From assembly GCA_001599295.1 (NCBI GenBank), contig BCGN01000002.1, positions 124,001 to 188,000 on the forward strand: a stretch of 64,000 bases of DNA. Reading direction: 5' to 3'. Position 1 is the first letter of the stretch, and every line of letters begins with the position of its first letter. Below the pieces are notes generated by a model. That model saw only the letters and a program-made list of their open reading frames with translations, made no database searches and was not told the origin of the DNA. Below, one piece after another: positions 10,333-22,731 of this stretch. Made by a program: the position numbers and the translations under genes. The DNA comes from Sporopachydermia quercuum. Its lineage: Eukaryota > Ascomycota > Sporopachydermiomycetes > Sporopachydermiales > Sporopachydermiaceae.

Positions 10333-12216
10333 ATGGATGATCTACAGAATCTACGTATTTCCGTCATATCAGGCGGAACAGCTACCAATGAGTTGGTTCC
10401 AATTCTCACATCTCTTACAAAACATCTAACTTTCATTCTACCAGTATCCGATAATGGAGGCTCTACCTCTGAACTGATCCGAGTCGTAGGTGGTCCAGCT
10501 ATCGGAGATCTCCGGTCTCGTATCACCCGACTGATTCCAGCTGAGGAAGAAGCTCTACGGAAGCTATTTTCATATAGGTTTCCCAGAGACGCTCGGAAGG
10601 CAAAACATGAATGGAACGACCTTGTAGAAGGGTCTCATTTTCTATGGAATGATGTCCAGCAACAACTGAAGGAGCTCTTGAGAGCTTTTCTTATTCACGT
10701 ACATGTCGAACTGTTGAAACGGAGTAGGCCTAATAGAGAGTTCCGCTTTGAGCTAGCCAGCGTGGGGAATTTGTTTCTCACAGGTGCACGTTTATTTTGC
10801 GGGAGTCTTGATAGTGCTATCGAGCTGTTTCTAAGGGTTGTACGGGTGCCTGAAGGCATAGAAGTGTTACCATGCTTGAATACTAACTTCACGCACCACA
10901 TATCTGCTTTGCTAGAGGATGGCACAGTAATAACAGGCCAGAGTCAAATTTCTCATCCAAGTGTACGTTCTGGAGGTACTGGAGGTACTGGAAGCTCTTG
11001 GGGGTCTGTCGGAGTGTCTGTAGTAACTCCTGGGGATACTCCTGGGAGCGGATCTGCTGTTGTTAATAGCTTACATGATAACTCCAGTGTATCATGCGAA
11101 GTGTGTAAATTCAGTGGTAAATACTGTACCAGCTGTAACACGGGAAACAGAGAATTATTGGTAAAAGCTGTCAAGAAATGCGCTAACAATTATCCTCATA
11201 CTCATGACGTTCACTGCGTATCCTTTGATAATGCTACCAATGCTCCACCAATTGACCCCACAAGACCTTCAACCCCTATGCCAAGATTGTCTTCCAATGG
11301 TGATTCATATAGGGCGTCGCTAGAAGAAGATGCTAATCCTCCCTATACTCATCCAGACCTCAGAATTTCACAACTGCATTTTTCAAAAACAGATGATCAA
11401 ATACCTTTACAGGCCCCTGTGAATCGTATATTTTATATATCACCATATGGTCAGGAGATACATCCTAGAGCTCATTCGCGTGTTATAGAAGCATTGGAAA
11501 ACTGTGACGTGGTGTTGTATAGTATTGGTAGCTTATTTACGTCTACAGTGCCAGTGCTTATATTACAAGGGGTTGGAGAAGCTATAAAGAATGATAGTTT
11601 CATAGATAGGAGGTCCGTTAGAAAGCCTGGTAGGGAAGGCACTATAAGCATCAGTAGTAGAAGTAACAGCAATAGGAGCAGCAATAGGAATATAGCTAGT
11701 GCTGATACCAATAATACGGTCAATACCGACAACTCAAAAACTACTACTTCTACTTCTGATTCTACTTCTACAGGTTCAAAATCTCCTAACCCAACTCCTA
11801 CGAAATCTCCACGACTGAGAATCCTGTTATTAAATGGAGCTCTTGATAGAGAAACATCTACGTTAGATGCTACAGGCTTTGTCCGTGCTATAGTAAATGC
11901 AGCTTTATATAGTATTAATGGATCATACGANGAACCGAGAGACTCAGCAGTGGTAAAATCTTCCTCTNCTTCTGTTTCTGACACCGATGCAGAAAACTGG
12001 GACTCTTTTATTACGCATATTCTTTATATTAATACTAATGCTGTGGGCAATCAAGCTGGAGTAGGAATTGGGATAAACATAGAAGAACTGAATGCCAGGG
12101 GAATAAAATGTTATTCTGTGAAAGGTGAGGTGAGTGGTCCGAACAGCACTTCAATTAGATATGATTTGGTTGATTTGAAGAATGTTCTATCGAATATAAT
12201 TACCGGAGAGAGGTAG
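10333..12216 (+). CDS. CofD/YvcK-like (gluconeogenesis factor family) protein, relative of yeast YNL011C
   Basis: 627 residues. The N-terminal ISGGTATNELV and SDNGGSTSELIRVVGGPAIG match the nucleotide/substrate-binding loops of the CofD-YvcK fold. RFELASVGNLFLTGARLF, NTNFTHHISALL with ITGQSQISHPS, and RIFYISPYGQEI follow the order seen in S. cerevisiae YNL011C (444 residues). CofD makes a phospho-lactate ester of a deazaflavin and YvcK binds UDP-sugars in bacteria; the yeast function is unknown. The extra length is in two insertions. One, at about 215-330, contains a cysteine/histidine-rich patch: C255, C258, C265, C268, C283, H289, H291, H294 and C295. The second, at about 430-500, is Ser/Asn/Thr-rich. 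Ns lie at 11931 and 11968. The next gene is PYP1, also its neighbour in S. cerevisiae. Confidence 0.87.
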   Translation: MDDLQNLRISVISGGTATNELVPILTSLTKHLTFILPVSDNGGSTSELIRVVGGPAIGDLRSRITRLIPAEEEALRKLFSYRFPRDARKAKHEWNDLVEGSHFLWNDVQQQLKELLRAFLIHVHVELLKRSRPNREFRFELASVGNLFLTGARLFCGSLDSAIELFLRVVRVPEGIEVLPCLNTNFTHHISALLEDGTVITGQSQISHPSVRSGGTGGTGSSWGSVGVSVVTPGDTPGSGSAVVNSLHDNSSVSCEVCKFSGKYCTSCNTGNRELLVKAVKKCANNYPHTHDVHCVSFDNATNAPPIDPTRPSTPMPRLSSNGDSYRASLEEDANPPYTHPDLRISQLHFSKTDDQIPLQAPVNRIFYISPYGQEIHPRAHSRVIEALENCDVVLYSIGSLFTSTVPVLILQGVGEAIKNDSFIDRRSVRKPGREGTISISSRSNSNRSSNRNIASADTNNTVNTDNSKTTTSTSDSTSTGSKSPNPTPTKSPRLRILLLNGALDRETSTLDATGFVRAIVNAALYSINGSYXEPRDSAVVKSSSXSVSDTDAENWDSFITHILYINTNAVGNQAGVGIGINIEELNARGIKCYSVKGEVSGPNSTSIRYDLVDLKNVLSNIITGER

Positions 12217-14326
12217 GAAACTGGAGAAATATGGATGATGAGTTAGAAGAGTAAGAATAGGACTAGGATTAATGAACAGGAATACAATAAGACTTAGGAC
12301 AAGTAGGGTGGTACATTATGTGGTAGGGCATTGTATGCATAGTTTCATGGTACAATCCATATATCAAAAGATGAAAAAATCATTGTTTAAATTGAATGAT
12401 AATTGAACATCAGGAGAGAATAACGCTATTCTACTGTTAATATATTTCGATTGACATCCCGGAACCATTCTATCCTTACTTCTCCCTGAATTATATCGGA
12501 TTAATCCATTGACCTTCAATAATGAAACTCTGGAGTCTTTTGACTCACAACTGAACATTTCATGTTGATTGTGTTGATTGTATCAATAGTGATCTTTATC
12601 TTTTAGACAAATAGTGAACTACGTCCCTACTTCATCATGTGACATTCTGGTGTAAATGTAAAACGAATATCTGAATAGAGATTACCAAAACTGTATATAC
12701 AGCACAATATAAAACCGAAATTTCAGTTACAAATCTAGANCAATCTCTAAATTCATCTAGAAAAATAATTGTGCTTCTATTTCATGCTCAGAAAGCTTCG
12801 AAATTAACAGGTTTGTTAAAAAGAATTGGATAAAAGGATATACTTGATTTCCTTTAGATGGCAATTTCAATTATTCTTTGGTTTCCATTTAATTTACAGT
12901 TTATATGAAACTTCAGCTGTTATCGCTGTTTCCTATTTACCACGAAATTTCAATTCCTGGTTTTGTTTCTTTATTTGGTAGATAAACTCCACATGTATTG
13001 CTCTCTTTAGCTGTTAGATATTTTTTCTGTTACTATATTTATAGGTTCTGCTGGGAGATAATAGGGAGTTATTATATGCGGTAAGATAGTAATTGAGTCT
13101 CTCCTGAAGGTAGTAAAAGCAGTCTATAAGAACACTATNGTAGCTTTTTTCTGCTAACTATTAAAGATAAATGACGCTTGAAATATTGAATGGAAATCGG
13201 AACAATCGTATATTCAATAAGTCTTTTTGGTTTAAGTAGCAACTGACTCTATAACTAAGTTAAACTCCTTGCTGATCATAGGAAGCATACAGGGTTTCTA
13301 GATTGCAGTAATGTAATAGGTTTATTGAAAAATAATTACATGTTAATCGCGATTGATAGATGGAAGTAGTTTCTGATGAGGTAACAAATTTCTCTCTCCA
13401 TTGCTGCATTGGAGGCTGCATTGAAGGTAGCAAATAATTGGAACTATTTTATGAAAAAGCGATTCTTTGTAATTGAACACTGACATTGCACTTCAAGTAC
13501 AAGCTTATTACCTCACTAAACGGTCTGGATTCTAACTTTACAGCAAATTTTGTTATAATGCAGGAAGATAGTTCATTATAATACTGACAGCAACTGGGAA
13601 CCTTGCAAACGTGACGTTTAGAGTTAAGCGAATATGGCAACTAAACTCCACCTGAAATTGAGCTTCGGTGTTAAAACAAGTAATAATGATTACAGAAGGC
13701 TGTACCCAAACCTAACTTTAACCTTATTTTTTGCAAGAATAAAGCCAACTCCGTAGTTTTCAACTTCCTGTTTCTGGTAGTTATAGTGAAACTGAAATTT
13801 TCTAATTGCGCCACTCTCTAGAATATAGGAAATGTTTTTAACTAAAAATAGTACATTTTTGACATAAACTTCAACTAAATGCTCACTAGTACAACTTTAA
13901 TTAAAAAGCAACCTTCTCCAATCTAAACGCGTTTCTGATAAGAAAGTCAATTATTCATAGCTTTCATAACTTCTCGGGGGTCATTCTCGAGCTCATTTGC
14001 GTTTGTATGCATGTCATCTTGCCGCTGTAATTCTTCGCAGTTACACATTACGTGGAACTGAAAAGCTATGAACAATAGTACACAATACAATACATTACAA
14101 GTAAATAATTGCTAAAGAGCTTACCTTCTAATTTATCTGGGTTACTCTCATAAGACTACATGGGATTGATTGTTTAATCGATTGATTCGTTGATTGATGG
14201 TTTGATTCGTTTGTTGCTTATTGTCAATTGTTGATACCGATTAGTATTTGTTCGCATGAATCTACATTTAAATTCCATTCTGAATACACATATTCATATA
14301 TAAATACGAATAATTAATTTACAACA
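12217..14326. other. Intergenic region CofD-like gene to PYP1
   Basis: About 2.1 kb between tandem plus-strand genes, AT-rich, with single Ns at 12740 and 13139. Short open frames inside show no recognisable protein. No tRNA or other RNA was recognised. It is long for a yeast promoter. Confidence 0.5.
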
Positions 14327-15160
14327 ATGCCTTCCAGTATTGAATCAAACCTGAAAGCACAAGCTGTTGTCTTTACAGATTTTGATGGAACTGTCACATT
14401 ACAAGATTCTAATGATTATATGACAGATACTCTTGGGTACGGTGTTGAAAGAAGACGATTCTTGAATCTACAATGTTTGGAAGGGAAATGGACTTTCAGA
14501 GATGCTTTCAAAGACATGTTGGATTCTGTTAACGAACCTTTTGACAAGTGCGTTGAGATTTTGAAAGAAAGTAAGTAAACGTCGAAAATCTTGGAGATCG
14601 ATGATATGCTTGTCTCTTTCCCTTCTCATAGAGCGGAATAACTAACTATTCCCTGATTAGATATTTCACTTGACCCAGGATTCAAAACATTTTACGATTA
14701 CTGTACAGAGAATGGAATTCCTGTTATTGTTGTATCGAGTGGCATGCAACCAATCATTAGAGCTTTGCTTGCGGAACTTGTAGGAGAAGAAGCAGCGAAA
14801 GATATTGAAATAATATCGAATGATGTTGATATTAAGCCTGATGGATCATGGGATATTGTCTATCGAGATGAAACATCGTTTGGACATGATAAGTCAAAAG
14901 CAATTAGACCATATAATGGTAAACCAGTTGGTGAAAGACCCATTTTATTCTATTGTGGTGACGGCGTTTCTGATTTGAGTGCTGCTCGCGAAACTGATTT
15001 ATTGTTTGCTAAGACTGGTAGAGATTTGGTAACTTACTGTGATCGTGAGCATGTTCCTTATACGCTATTTGATTCATTCGATGATATTTTAAAGAAAGTG
15101 AAAAAAGTTGTTGATGGAGAGGTTAGTGTTGATGGGTTGGTTGATAATAAAAAAAATTGA
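14327..15160 (+). CDS. PYP1: HAD-superfamily phosphatase, Pyp1/YNL010W type (one intron)
   Basis: Exons 14327-14570 and 14661-15160 encode 247 residues. The 90-base intron starts GTAAGT and has ACTAAC at 14641 before the acceptor TTAG at 14660. Splicing joins ILKE to NISLDPGF, which matches the yeast protein (241 residues). HAD motif I is TDFDGTVT with D18 and D20, motif II is VVSSGM, the motif III lysine lies in GHDKSKAI, and motif IV is CGDGVSDLSAA. In S. cerevisiae Pyp1 acts as a polyol-phosphate phosphatase, thought to clear sugar-alcohol phosphates formed as side products; substrate here is inferred by orthology. The GT32 gene lies convergent downstream. Confidence 0.92.
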
Positions 15161-15761
15161 GAAAATTTTGAGAAATTTGTACGTTGATCTGAAATATTAT
15201 TATAGTGTTACACAACAAGGAAAGATTCTAAAGAAGGAGAGTCAAGAACGATGGAATATTGTTTAGTAAACAGTAATATGTATGAAAATTTGCACAACTG
15301 ATGGTTGTAATCATGGGAATATACATANATTGATGATTGAATAAAATAGGTGTAGTTGCTGTTGGTATAATATAGCTTCTATCTTGACTTTACATTCTCC
15401 TAATGTGAGTGGTATGATTTCCAGCAGAAATCGTTATTCAGGTTGATCAACGAACCTCCGAAGATACTGTTAAGCTATGGTTAACAGCATTAATACCGTT
15501 GAAGTTCAACTTCAATTTCAGTTTGAACTTCTAGTACGATCAAGAACATCTTTTTTGGTTGCTTTACGACTTATTTTCTACGAAACATTGATTGAAAAGA
15601 ANATCCCTTTATTAACCCACCGATAATTATAATATGTATGCAAATTGAAAATGAATGAATGAAGCGAATAATGCTAATAATGCTAATGCTAGTAGTTTGA
15701 TAATGCAGAGTTATGATACAACAGCTTCCAATGCTTCTATGATTATGTTCGTATTTGAAGT
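15161..15761. other. Convergent intergenic region PYP1 / GT32
   Basis: About 0.6 kb, AT-rich 3' flanks of two convergent genes with Ns at 15328 and 15602. Nothing else seen. Confidence 0.5.
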
Positions 15762-16970
15762 TCAATTCTTCCACGATCCAAGATATCCATGAGATACATA
15801 ACAATATTCGTGATGAGGTAAATAGTCAAAACATTTGAATGAAACTTCCGGTAATAAAACAACATCGTCAAATGCAATTGGTTCAACCATACCAGTCAGA
15901 TTCTTGTATGTTATCTGGTTTTCATGACCAGCAGGAATAGCAGGTCCATGAATCTCAGAAGGAGTGAAAGGTTTTGAATGGTAATCGACGATCTTGGGAT
16001 CATCTAATGAATTGAGGTATCTAAAAATTGTATCAGTAAACATACCAGGACCTGCCCAATCCATAACGTTAACACCTTGACTTAAAACATTTCTCGAATC
16101 GCTTTCCGGTCTTAGATGATTAACTTCGACGTATTGAGACATTCTTACTGCTTTTGAAATAAGCATTGCGACTAATGGGTGATGAGGTTTTGATCTGATT
16201 GTCCACTGAGTGAACTGAACTCTTCTTGGCATATATTCATAGAAATTATCCATGTTGTTATCGGCTTCAACTGCAGCATAAAAACCATAGTCAGAATTGT
16301 TAACTTGGATCCATTCATCAATTGGTTTAACTAATGAAACATCAACGTCTGCATAGACTCCACCAAAAATGTATAGCAATAGGTATCTTGCAAAATCTGC
16401 TCTAACAACATGATGAGGCATGCTCATGTAAGCAGCATAAACTTCAGGGATCTTTTTAGCAAAATTAGCTCTGATGATCTCTTCAACTTCAGCGTCAGTA
16501 AGTCTGGCATAGAAGTAATCAGAACCCATATCTTGCCATGTACCGACAGACTCTAATAAGTTGTCAGGAATTTCATGTTTTGAGAGATCTTGTTCAATAT
16601 TGTATTCGTTGATTTCATCACGTTTCACTTTTGTGTTTTCAGCTTCTGGCTTAGAGAAATCTAGCCATAATTGAATGATGTTCTTTGGCACTGGTGAGTT
16701 TTTAATATCATCTGTATAAGGGAAGTGTCTGGCTAGTTTTGCTTCAAGATCTTCTTGAATTGAGTATGAGATTGGTAATGATTGTTGATTCGTGAAGGGT
16801 AACTCCAATGTTGTGTTTCTAAGGAAAGCGTANTACAATAAAACTACTAGGGTGATTACTGGTAGACCGTAATCCCATACCAATGGCTTGATTTTTCTGA
16901 ACGTTTGAGATTTCTTTGAAGGTGTCTTGATACCATAAAATGGATCACCTTTTCTTGCTTGAGAAGCCAT
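15762..16970 (-). CDS. GT32 family (Och1/Hoc1-type) Golgi mannosyltransferase
   Basis: 402 residues. A cytosolic tail of about 32 residues precedes one hydrophobic segment near 33-50 (LPVITLVVLL), the type II signal anchor of a Golgi enzyme. The lumenal domain has VPKNIIQLWLDF, then VVRADFARYLLLYIFGGVYADVDV with the metal-binding DVD of the DXD motif. RRVQFTQWTIRSKPHHPL and GPGMFTDTIFRYL are both typical of Och1 and Hoc1. Och1 adds the first alpha-1,6-mannose of the N-glycan outer chain; Hoc1 belongs to the M-Pol II complex that extends it. I cannot decide which from sequence alone. A TATATATA at 17159-17166 lies about 190 bases upstream. An N at 16834 falls in the membrane segment. Confidence 0.85.
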   Translation of the reverse strand: MASQARKGDPFYGIKTPSKKSQTFRKIKPLVWDYGLPVITLVVLLXYAFLRNTTLELPFTNQQSLPISYSIQEDLEAKLARHFPYTDDIKNSPVPKNIIQLWLDFSKPEAENTKVKRDEINEYNIEQDLSKHEIPDNLLESVGTWQDMGSDYFYARLTDAEVEEIIRANFAKKIPEVYAAYMSMPHHVVRADFARYLLLYIFGGVYADVDVSLVKPIDEWIQVNNSDYGFYAAVEADNNMDNFYEYMPRRVQFTQWTIRSKPHHPLVAMLISKAVRMSQYVEVNHLRPESDSRNVLSQGVNVMDWAGPGMFTDTIFRYLNSLDDPKIVDYHSKPFTPSEIHGPAIPAGHENQITYKNLTGMVEPIAFDDVVLLPEVSFKCFDYLPHHEYCYVSHGYLGSWKN

Positions 16971-17158
16971 TATTCCTACGTGGGTTGAATTTCAATGTCT
17001 AGTGTGTCTATTGTGTGGTAGGATTTATTACTGTTCTTTGTGAAAGGAAATTGTTCTGATTGATATAGGAGAAGAAGAAGAGAGAAGAGGAATTGAAAGA
17101 ACCAGAGCAGAAAAATAGAAGCTAGCAGTTGGAGCTGGCAATAGTGGACCCCCTTCAA

Positions 17159-17166
17159 TATATATA
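17159..17166 (-). promoter_or_regulatory. TATA box candidate for the GT32 gene
   Basis: TATATATA about 190 bases upstream of the GT32 start, a usual distance for yeast TATA elements. Motif match only. Confidence 0.4.
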
Positions 17167-19840
17167 GAAGTTTTTTNTTTCAGTTCTTCAGAATGGAAAT
17201 AAATGGCTTACAATAGAGTGTCCCAAATATTGTTTCATCATTAAAGGAGCACTAAACTGTAATTAGCGTTAGAAACAAGTAATTATTTAAAGTTTAGGGA
17301 ATATCTTTGAAAGTGGACAGTGATGATAATATAAATAGTATTGCCCAATTAGTTTTTATCTGAAACATTACGCCAAGTTAATTTAAGGTTCGGTAAATCC
17401 GAGAGCAAATGAATCAATTGTTGTAGGAATAATATTGCTTAGATGTATTGAAACTTTAATTTTTATTTCACTAAGAAGCAATGCTAGTGATCCATTCAGG
17501 CAATAACTCTACGATACCAGTGAAATTACAAATAAACTCAACTCAGTAGAAATATCATATCCGTCGCAGGGTGATTGCGGATTAATTGCTTTAGTTGACG
17601 AAAATATAGTGGACAGGACAATCGAGAGAAAGCGGGCTGACAATTCAATTGATATTGATGGAATACTGACATAGATTGCTGAAGAACATTCTGATATAGG
17701 AAAATATGGTCAGAGAGAGCAGCACAAAGGAACTTAACGCTTGCAGTGCAGCTTAAACTAATAGTAAGAGCAATGAAACGATTGTTGTTATAACAATTCA
17801 AAGCGAACTATTCATTTATCTGATGACGGTAACGTCTCATTGAGGACAGTGAAACGCTCAAAGAAACAAAAACTAAAGCACGTCCTATTCTCCACTACAT
17901 TTCCCTTCATTAACCAGAAAAGTGAAATATCTGGATCTAGAAGCAGATAAATTGTATTTCAGTGGCCGTAATAACAATGGAACAAGAATCATTATTACTT
18001 AAATAGGTGAAGGCATATAGCCAAGCTCCCATTTTGGTCCTTGCTACCACAGAAAAACTCCATTGTTGGCTAATGAAATTACAAGAGTCCCATTTTCGCT
18101 GAGATTCTACAAAGGTTACTTATTGTGGAAATGAATGAATTCTTGGTTAGTTCTAAAACTTTAATAATTTTGAACGATTTCCAAAATTGGGTATAGTAAA
18201 AACTTTATTGTATGTTTAATTGCCAAAGTCATTCAACAATATATGGAAATCTTTCAAAGACTTTTCATCGAAAGAAAAATGTTCCTGGTTTTGATCGGTG
18301 ACAGAATAAACTGACTTGCAAGAAAAAATTCACACTATTCACCCCACATTTGCTTGATAAAACATGATTCTAATCAATATTGTTTCAGCTTGATAGTATA
18401 AAATAGATATTCTATGTGAAAGTATACAACATTTATATGATGAGTCTCTCAGATATGCAGACAAATGCCTGTTATATCATACAAATAATGATTTGTTGTA
18501 ATGATCATATTAATTTGAACGACTATGGTTCGATTGAGGTTCACCTGGAGAGACATAAATTATAGAGGTCTACAATTCAATTAATATGAAACACGGTATA
18601 GTATATATCCATAAATGTGATAACTTCGAGTTTTATTAAATGAAGAGTGTTAAAATTCATTATTCCTTAAATCTAACTTCCACGAATTCTATTTGGAATT
18701 AACTTTGTTACCTAATTAGTAAGAAATTCTTCGCATTAGCCGGAAAAGGACCATTTGAGTAGATATACCTGAAATGACTGTGTAAAAGACATAATAGGTG
18801 AAATAGTCATTTAGAGAGAAGGAAAGTATAATAATAATGAATTGGAGAAACCAATTAGACTAATTCCATTGAAGAAGTATGGTAATTTCATTGTATAATC
18901 AACCGCGATATTGACTCCATATATATTAGAGCAATATTTGGAAGAAATGAAGTTTCATCAGTACCAAAACTACAGTCATTCTTGAATTATAATAGCGTAG
19001 GCAGATTCAACAACATGTTGTGAGAAATTGCAAAAGTTAAAACTCAGAGTTAAACTTTGAGGTTGTTCTTTGTATTATCCAGATTCAAATATCAAAATTA
19101 TTACGCAACTCCCTTCTCACACTGCGTACCTGTAAAACAAGGAAGTAGATGGAAAAGTAAGTAATATTAATGACGTTTACAAACAAAAGATACCAAATTA
19201 GGTAGAACGTTAAAAAACCGTTTGAACTTAAATCTTATGTGATATTTCTAGAAACTTATTCAACTGTTTGTCGTGGGCAAATGAAATTCATTCTAGTTGG
19301 TCTTCGATTCCAAGAAGAAAATGGCTATCATGGTTTCAATATACCTTTTCTGGTTTCTAGGTATGAACCATAATTCATTGGGATTTCACTACCCATTTAG
19401 ATATTATTAAGAGTCAAATTAATTTCCTCATTATAGCATGGAAAGGCATTTGAAATCGATATCGATAAAGAGATTAATGATAACAGTGAGTTGAAGCCAG
19501 GAAAGGTTAGCGCAAGTAAATCGAATCAGGAAGTCACTTTAATTTTAATTTGTTCACTATGAGATTATTTAGAAGACTAGTGAAAGTAAAATCACGAATA
19601 ACTAGACTATTACTGTTAAGGTCCAAATACAGTAGAGTAGTAGACGGTTCAGAACAAGAACATATATTATAAGCAAGGTGAACATTATATTATAGTCCTA
19701 CACTTGTACATTTCGAAACCTTCACCCTGATTTTTTCTTCTTCGTTTTCGCTCATAAGGCCAACAGTTGATGATGTATGATCTTAATGCATCTAGATTGA
19801 TAGGGCGATGTTTAGAGCGACTGTGTGGCATTCACTAACC

Positions 19841-19841
<1 letters not shown>

Positions 19842-19879
<38 letters not shown>

Positions 19880-19913
19880 ATAATAAAATAAAAATAAAAA
19901 TAAAAAGATGTCA
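19842..19913. repeat. Poly(A) run of 36 followed by AAAAT-type simple sequence
   Basis: Thirty-six consecutive A at 19842-19877 are followed by G and about three AAAAAT units up to about 19913. A relatively GC-rich stretch (19800-19841, including GGGCGATGTTTAGAGCGACT) sits directly before it. The layout resembles the 3' end of a retroposed copy, but no body, promoter boxes or target duplication could be recognised. It may be a plain nucleosome-excluding dA:dT tract. Confidence 0.8.
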
Positions 19914-22731
19914 GAGATAAAGACCCCACTTATAAGCATTCTGGTTGATGCTATACATTGAATACTCGACTCGGGCAACGAATTTTCAAATCCCATTCAA
20001 TCAAAACGGTGTTCGAAAAACTCTCATTCATCTAAATGAACTCTTTCCTTATGATTCGGACTCCTTATACTGATAAAACCTGAGTAAGTACTACCTCAAT
20101 TACCTGGAAGAGTAGTACATGTACTTTTCTTACAGTTGATTCCCCATGTTATAGATAATTAGTAGTGCTACTATAATCTAATTTCAATCTAGTTAACTAC
20201 TCCACTTGGCTCCACAACGCGAAGGGACAGTAATACCTCCGAAATTTCCCACTGCAGTAATTTTACTCATTCTCCTTTCCTTTCCTGAAGGAAATAATTG
20301 TATATTTGAAGATATAGATAAGTTAGTTTTGCCTTTCAAATTCAAGCTTATAGATGTAAGGTACAAGAATGAAAGATTGTTTCTCTGAGCATAATTGAAA
20401 GAATAATATCGGAAAATTGAAGGGTTCAGGTTGTGAACTAAATGTTGTTCTTTTTTGGTGAAGCTATTGAGTCAAGTTTGTTCTTAAAGTTATGGTGTAA
20501 CTTGTACTTGAAATACTAAACTTAACTTATACTCCAATGAGTTTGATTGCCATTTTGAAGCAGTTTTAGAGTTTAGAAATTCTTCTACTTATGCTACCTA
20601 CCCTTTTAAGAAATCATAGAATGTCTACTACCAAACTAAGTAATTGTGGTATCAGAAAGTGGTGAAGTATTTCCTAAATAAGTAATACCAAATAAGAGTT
20701 ATATCCGATAATGGTATTTCACTTGACGATGGATTGAATCTCCGTAAACACTTGAGCCATATTGGAAGAAAGGGGACAAGAGAGAGAAGGAGAAAAGCTA
20801 TTATTNTGTTGGTCAGTTTACTCTGGGACATTCCTAGTAATATCTGCCTCCTTCTTGTGAAAAAACTCCCTATAATTCAATTCACAAGATGAAAGTACAT
20901 TGCATTTGAGATCATACTTCTTTGTCTGCTATACTTCGAAGGTTCATACATAGTTATGTATACTACATTAGATATATCTCATTCTCGTGAATTAGGCATA
21001 TTCAAGAGCTTTAGACAGAAAATATGAGTGATCTCGTCGACCTTAGAAATGACGAATTAAAGAATACTCTATAGGAAAGGCCAGATCTTCTTAACATACA
21101 GTTTAATACTCTTTCAGTGGCTTCCCTTTTTGAAATATAACTAATTCCATATCTGTAGCTCGTCCAAGACATAATGCCTTAGGAAATTCCTATTTCCACT
21201 TTCAAGAAACTAATCTTTGGAGGTGAGGCTCCCAAGCTTTGAAATGAGTCTTTGTTTCAAGGTTTCAATAGAGTTAATGTACCTCAAATTTGGAACTTAA
21301 CAGATTATTCTTCGATCAAACTGACACTAAACTCTCATTTACAATGTATTTTTCTTTTAGCATAAAAGTTAGCGCTGTCACCGTGGTTGATCATCAAATC
21401 AGGAAATTATAATACAATCGCGAGCTCTTTCATTAGTTTTCTGTGCAAAGGTCGTATATGTATGTGTCTTTATCTGGTAAAACCGAAGAATCCTTGGTTN
21501 CTCAAATAAATAATACAACGTAACAAAAATAGTTTAATACTCTTATACTGAACATCTCGCAAATCAGGCACACATTCGTCTTTTTTGTTGGGTTAACATA
21601 TTGGTCATCCTTCTATGTTTGCAGAGTATCAAATATATTTCAACTTACGTACTAAGATTGAATATCTTATAGAGATCTTCAACATCGAACCATCACTCGA
21701 TAAATAAAGACAAGTTCAGCAAAAAGATTACAGATAGTGGTTGAGAGATGGTTTCAATACAATGAACTCGCCTATTCTAGGGTATTGGGTTCAATACAAT
21801 TAAACCAATATATACTGGTAGATTCTTGACCTGACGAGAGCTACAGAGGTAGTTAGATGTTAATAATAAATGCATGTCGTTGTACATAAAGAGTCTTTTT
21901 TGTCTTTTCCAACTAAACAGGGAGATTCGATTGAATATACAACTTCAGCAGGAAACCACTACGTTTCCCAGGTTAATCTCACAATCTAACATTCTAATTC
22001 TTATTACCACCATAACAACCGTATTCCCTTGAAGTATTTGTAATTATGAATGTCCATCCTGATTCCATCTGTTTACTTCTTCTTGAACTTCCAAGGGAAA
22101 TCTATTCAGTCCCTTGGCGCAATGGTATTCTATTCAATTATTTACAAGTTTGAACTAAACCCACCAGTCAGAGGAACAGCCGTTATTTCAATTTCCACTT
22201 TCGATATAGCGCATTGAACTAAATCCACTGCTTAGAAGTAAACGCGTTAACCGTCTAACAACTCAGATTATCAGGCGAAAACATTGAAGAAGAGATTGAA
22301 TTTTTAATTTTTTTTTCCCTGATGACAATAGTAATACTTTTATTGAAGATACAATAATAATACTCATACACTCATAGTGAACATGCTATCGATTATTTTA
22401 ATTGCCTGATTAGGCGACTACTTTCATATGCAAAACCATGCATGTTTCAAAACAATATGTGCTTTGTGCATATGAATGAATAGTATCTAGATACTCTTTG
22501 GAAGGTGTTTGGATGTATTTAATGTACGCGATAATCAATCCATTCAACATCAATTTGCTTATTGTGTTCTATGAACAAACTATCTTCTCAATCTTCTTAA
22601 TTGAATATACGTATTTATAGTTATAGTCGTTATCGTCATTTAATTTCATACTGATGATTGTATTAGCATTGATGTCTGCAATACCGAAAAGCATTTTAGT
22701 CTAGAAAACTCACATACATTCAGTTTGCGTG

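Larger units (their letters stand above)
16971..22731. other. Large gene-poor region (about 5.8 kb)
   Basis: No open frame above about 90 codons resembles a protein, and both strands are broken by many stops. Contents noted: a TATA sequence for the GT32 gene, a run of 36 A at 19842-19877, Ns at 17177, 20806 and 21500, and otherwise unstructured AT-rich DNA. No tRNA, snRNA or transposon remains were recognised. Candidate roles are centromere, replication origin, long non-coding RNA or simply a long promoter; none can be supported from sequence. Confidence 0.5.

Noticed and set aside
11472-11984. 170-codon minus-strand open frame with long leucine runs
   Set aside because: A shadow of the Ser/Asn-rich repeat codons in the CofD-like gene on the plus strand.
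14297-14306. TATATAAATA as a TATA box for PYP1
   Set aside because: It ends 20 bases before the ATG, too close to drive a transcript that includes the start codon.
22100-22150. Sequence GGCGCAATGG resembling a tRNA A box
   Set aside because: No B box, no cloverleaf and no T-rich terminator at the right distance.
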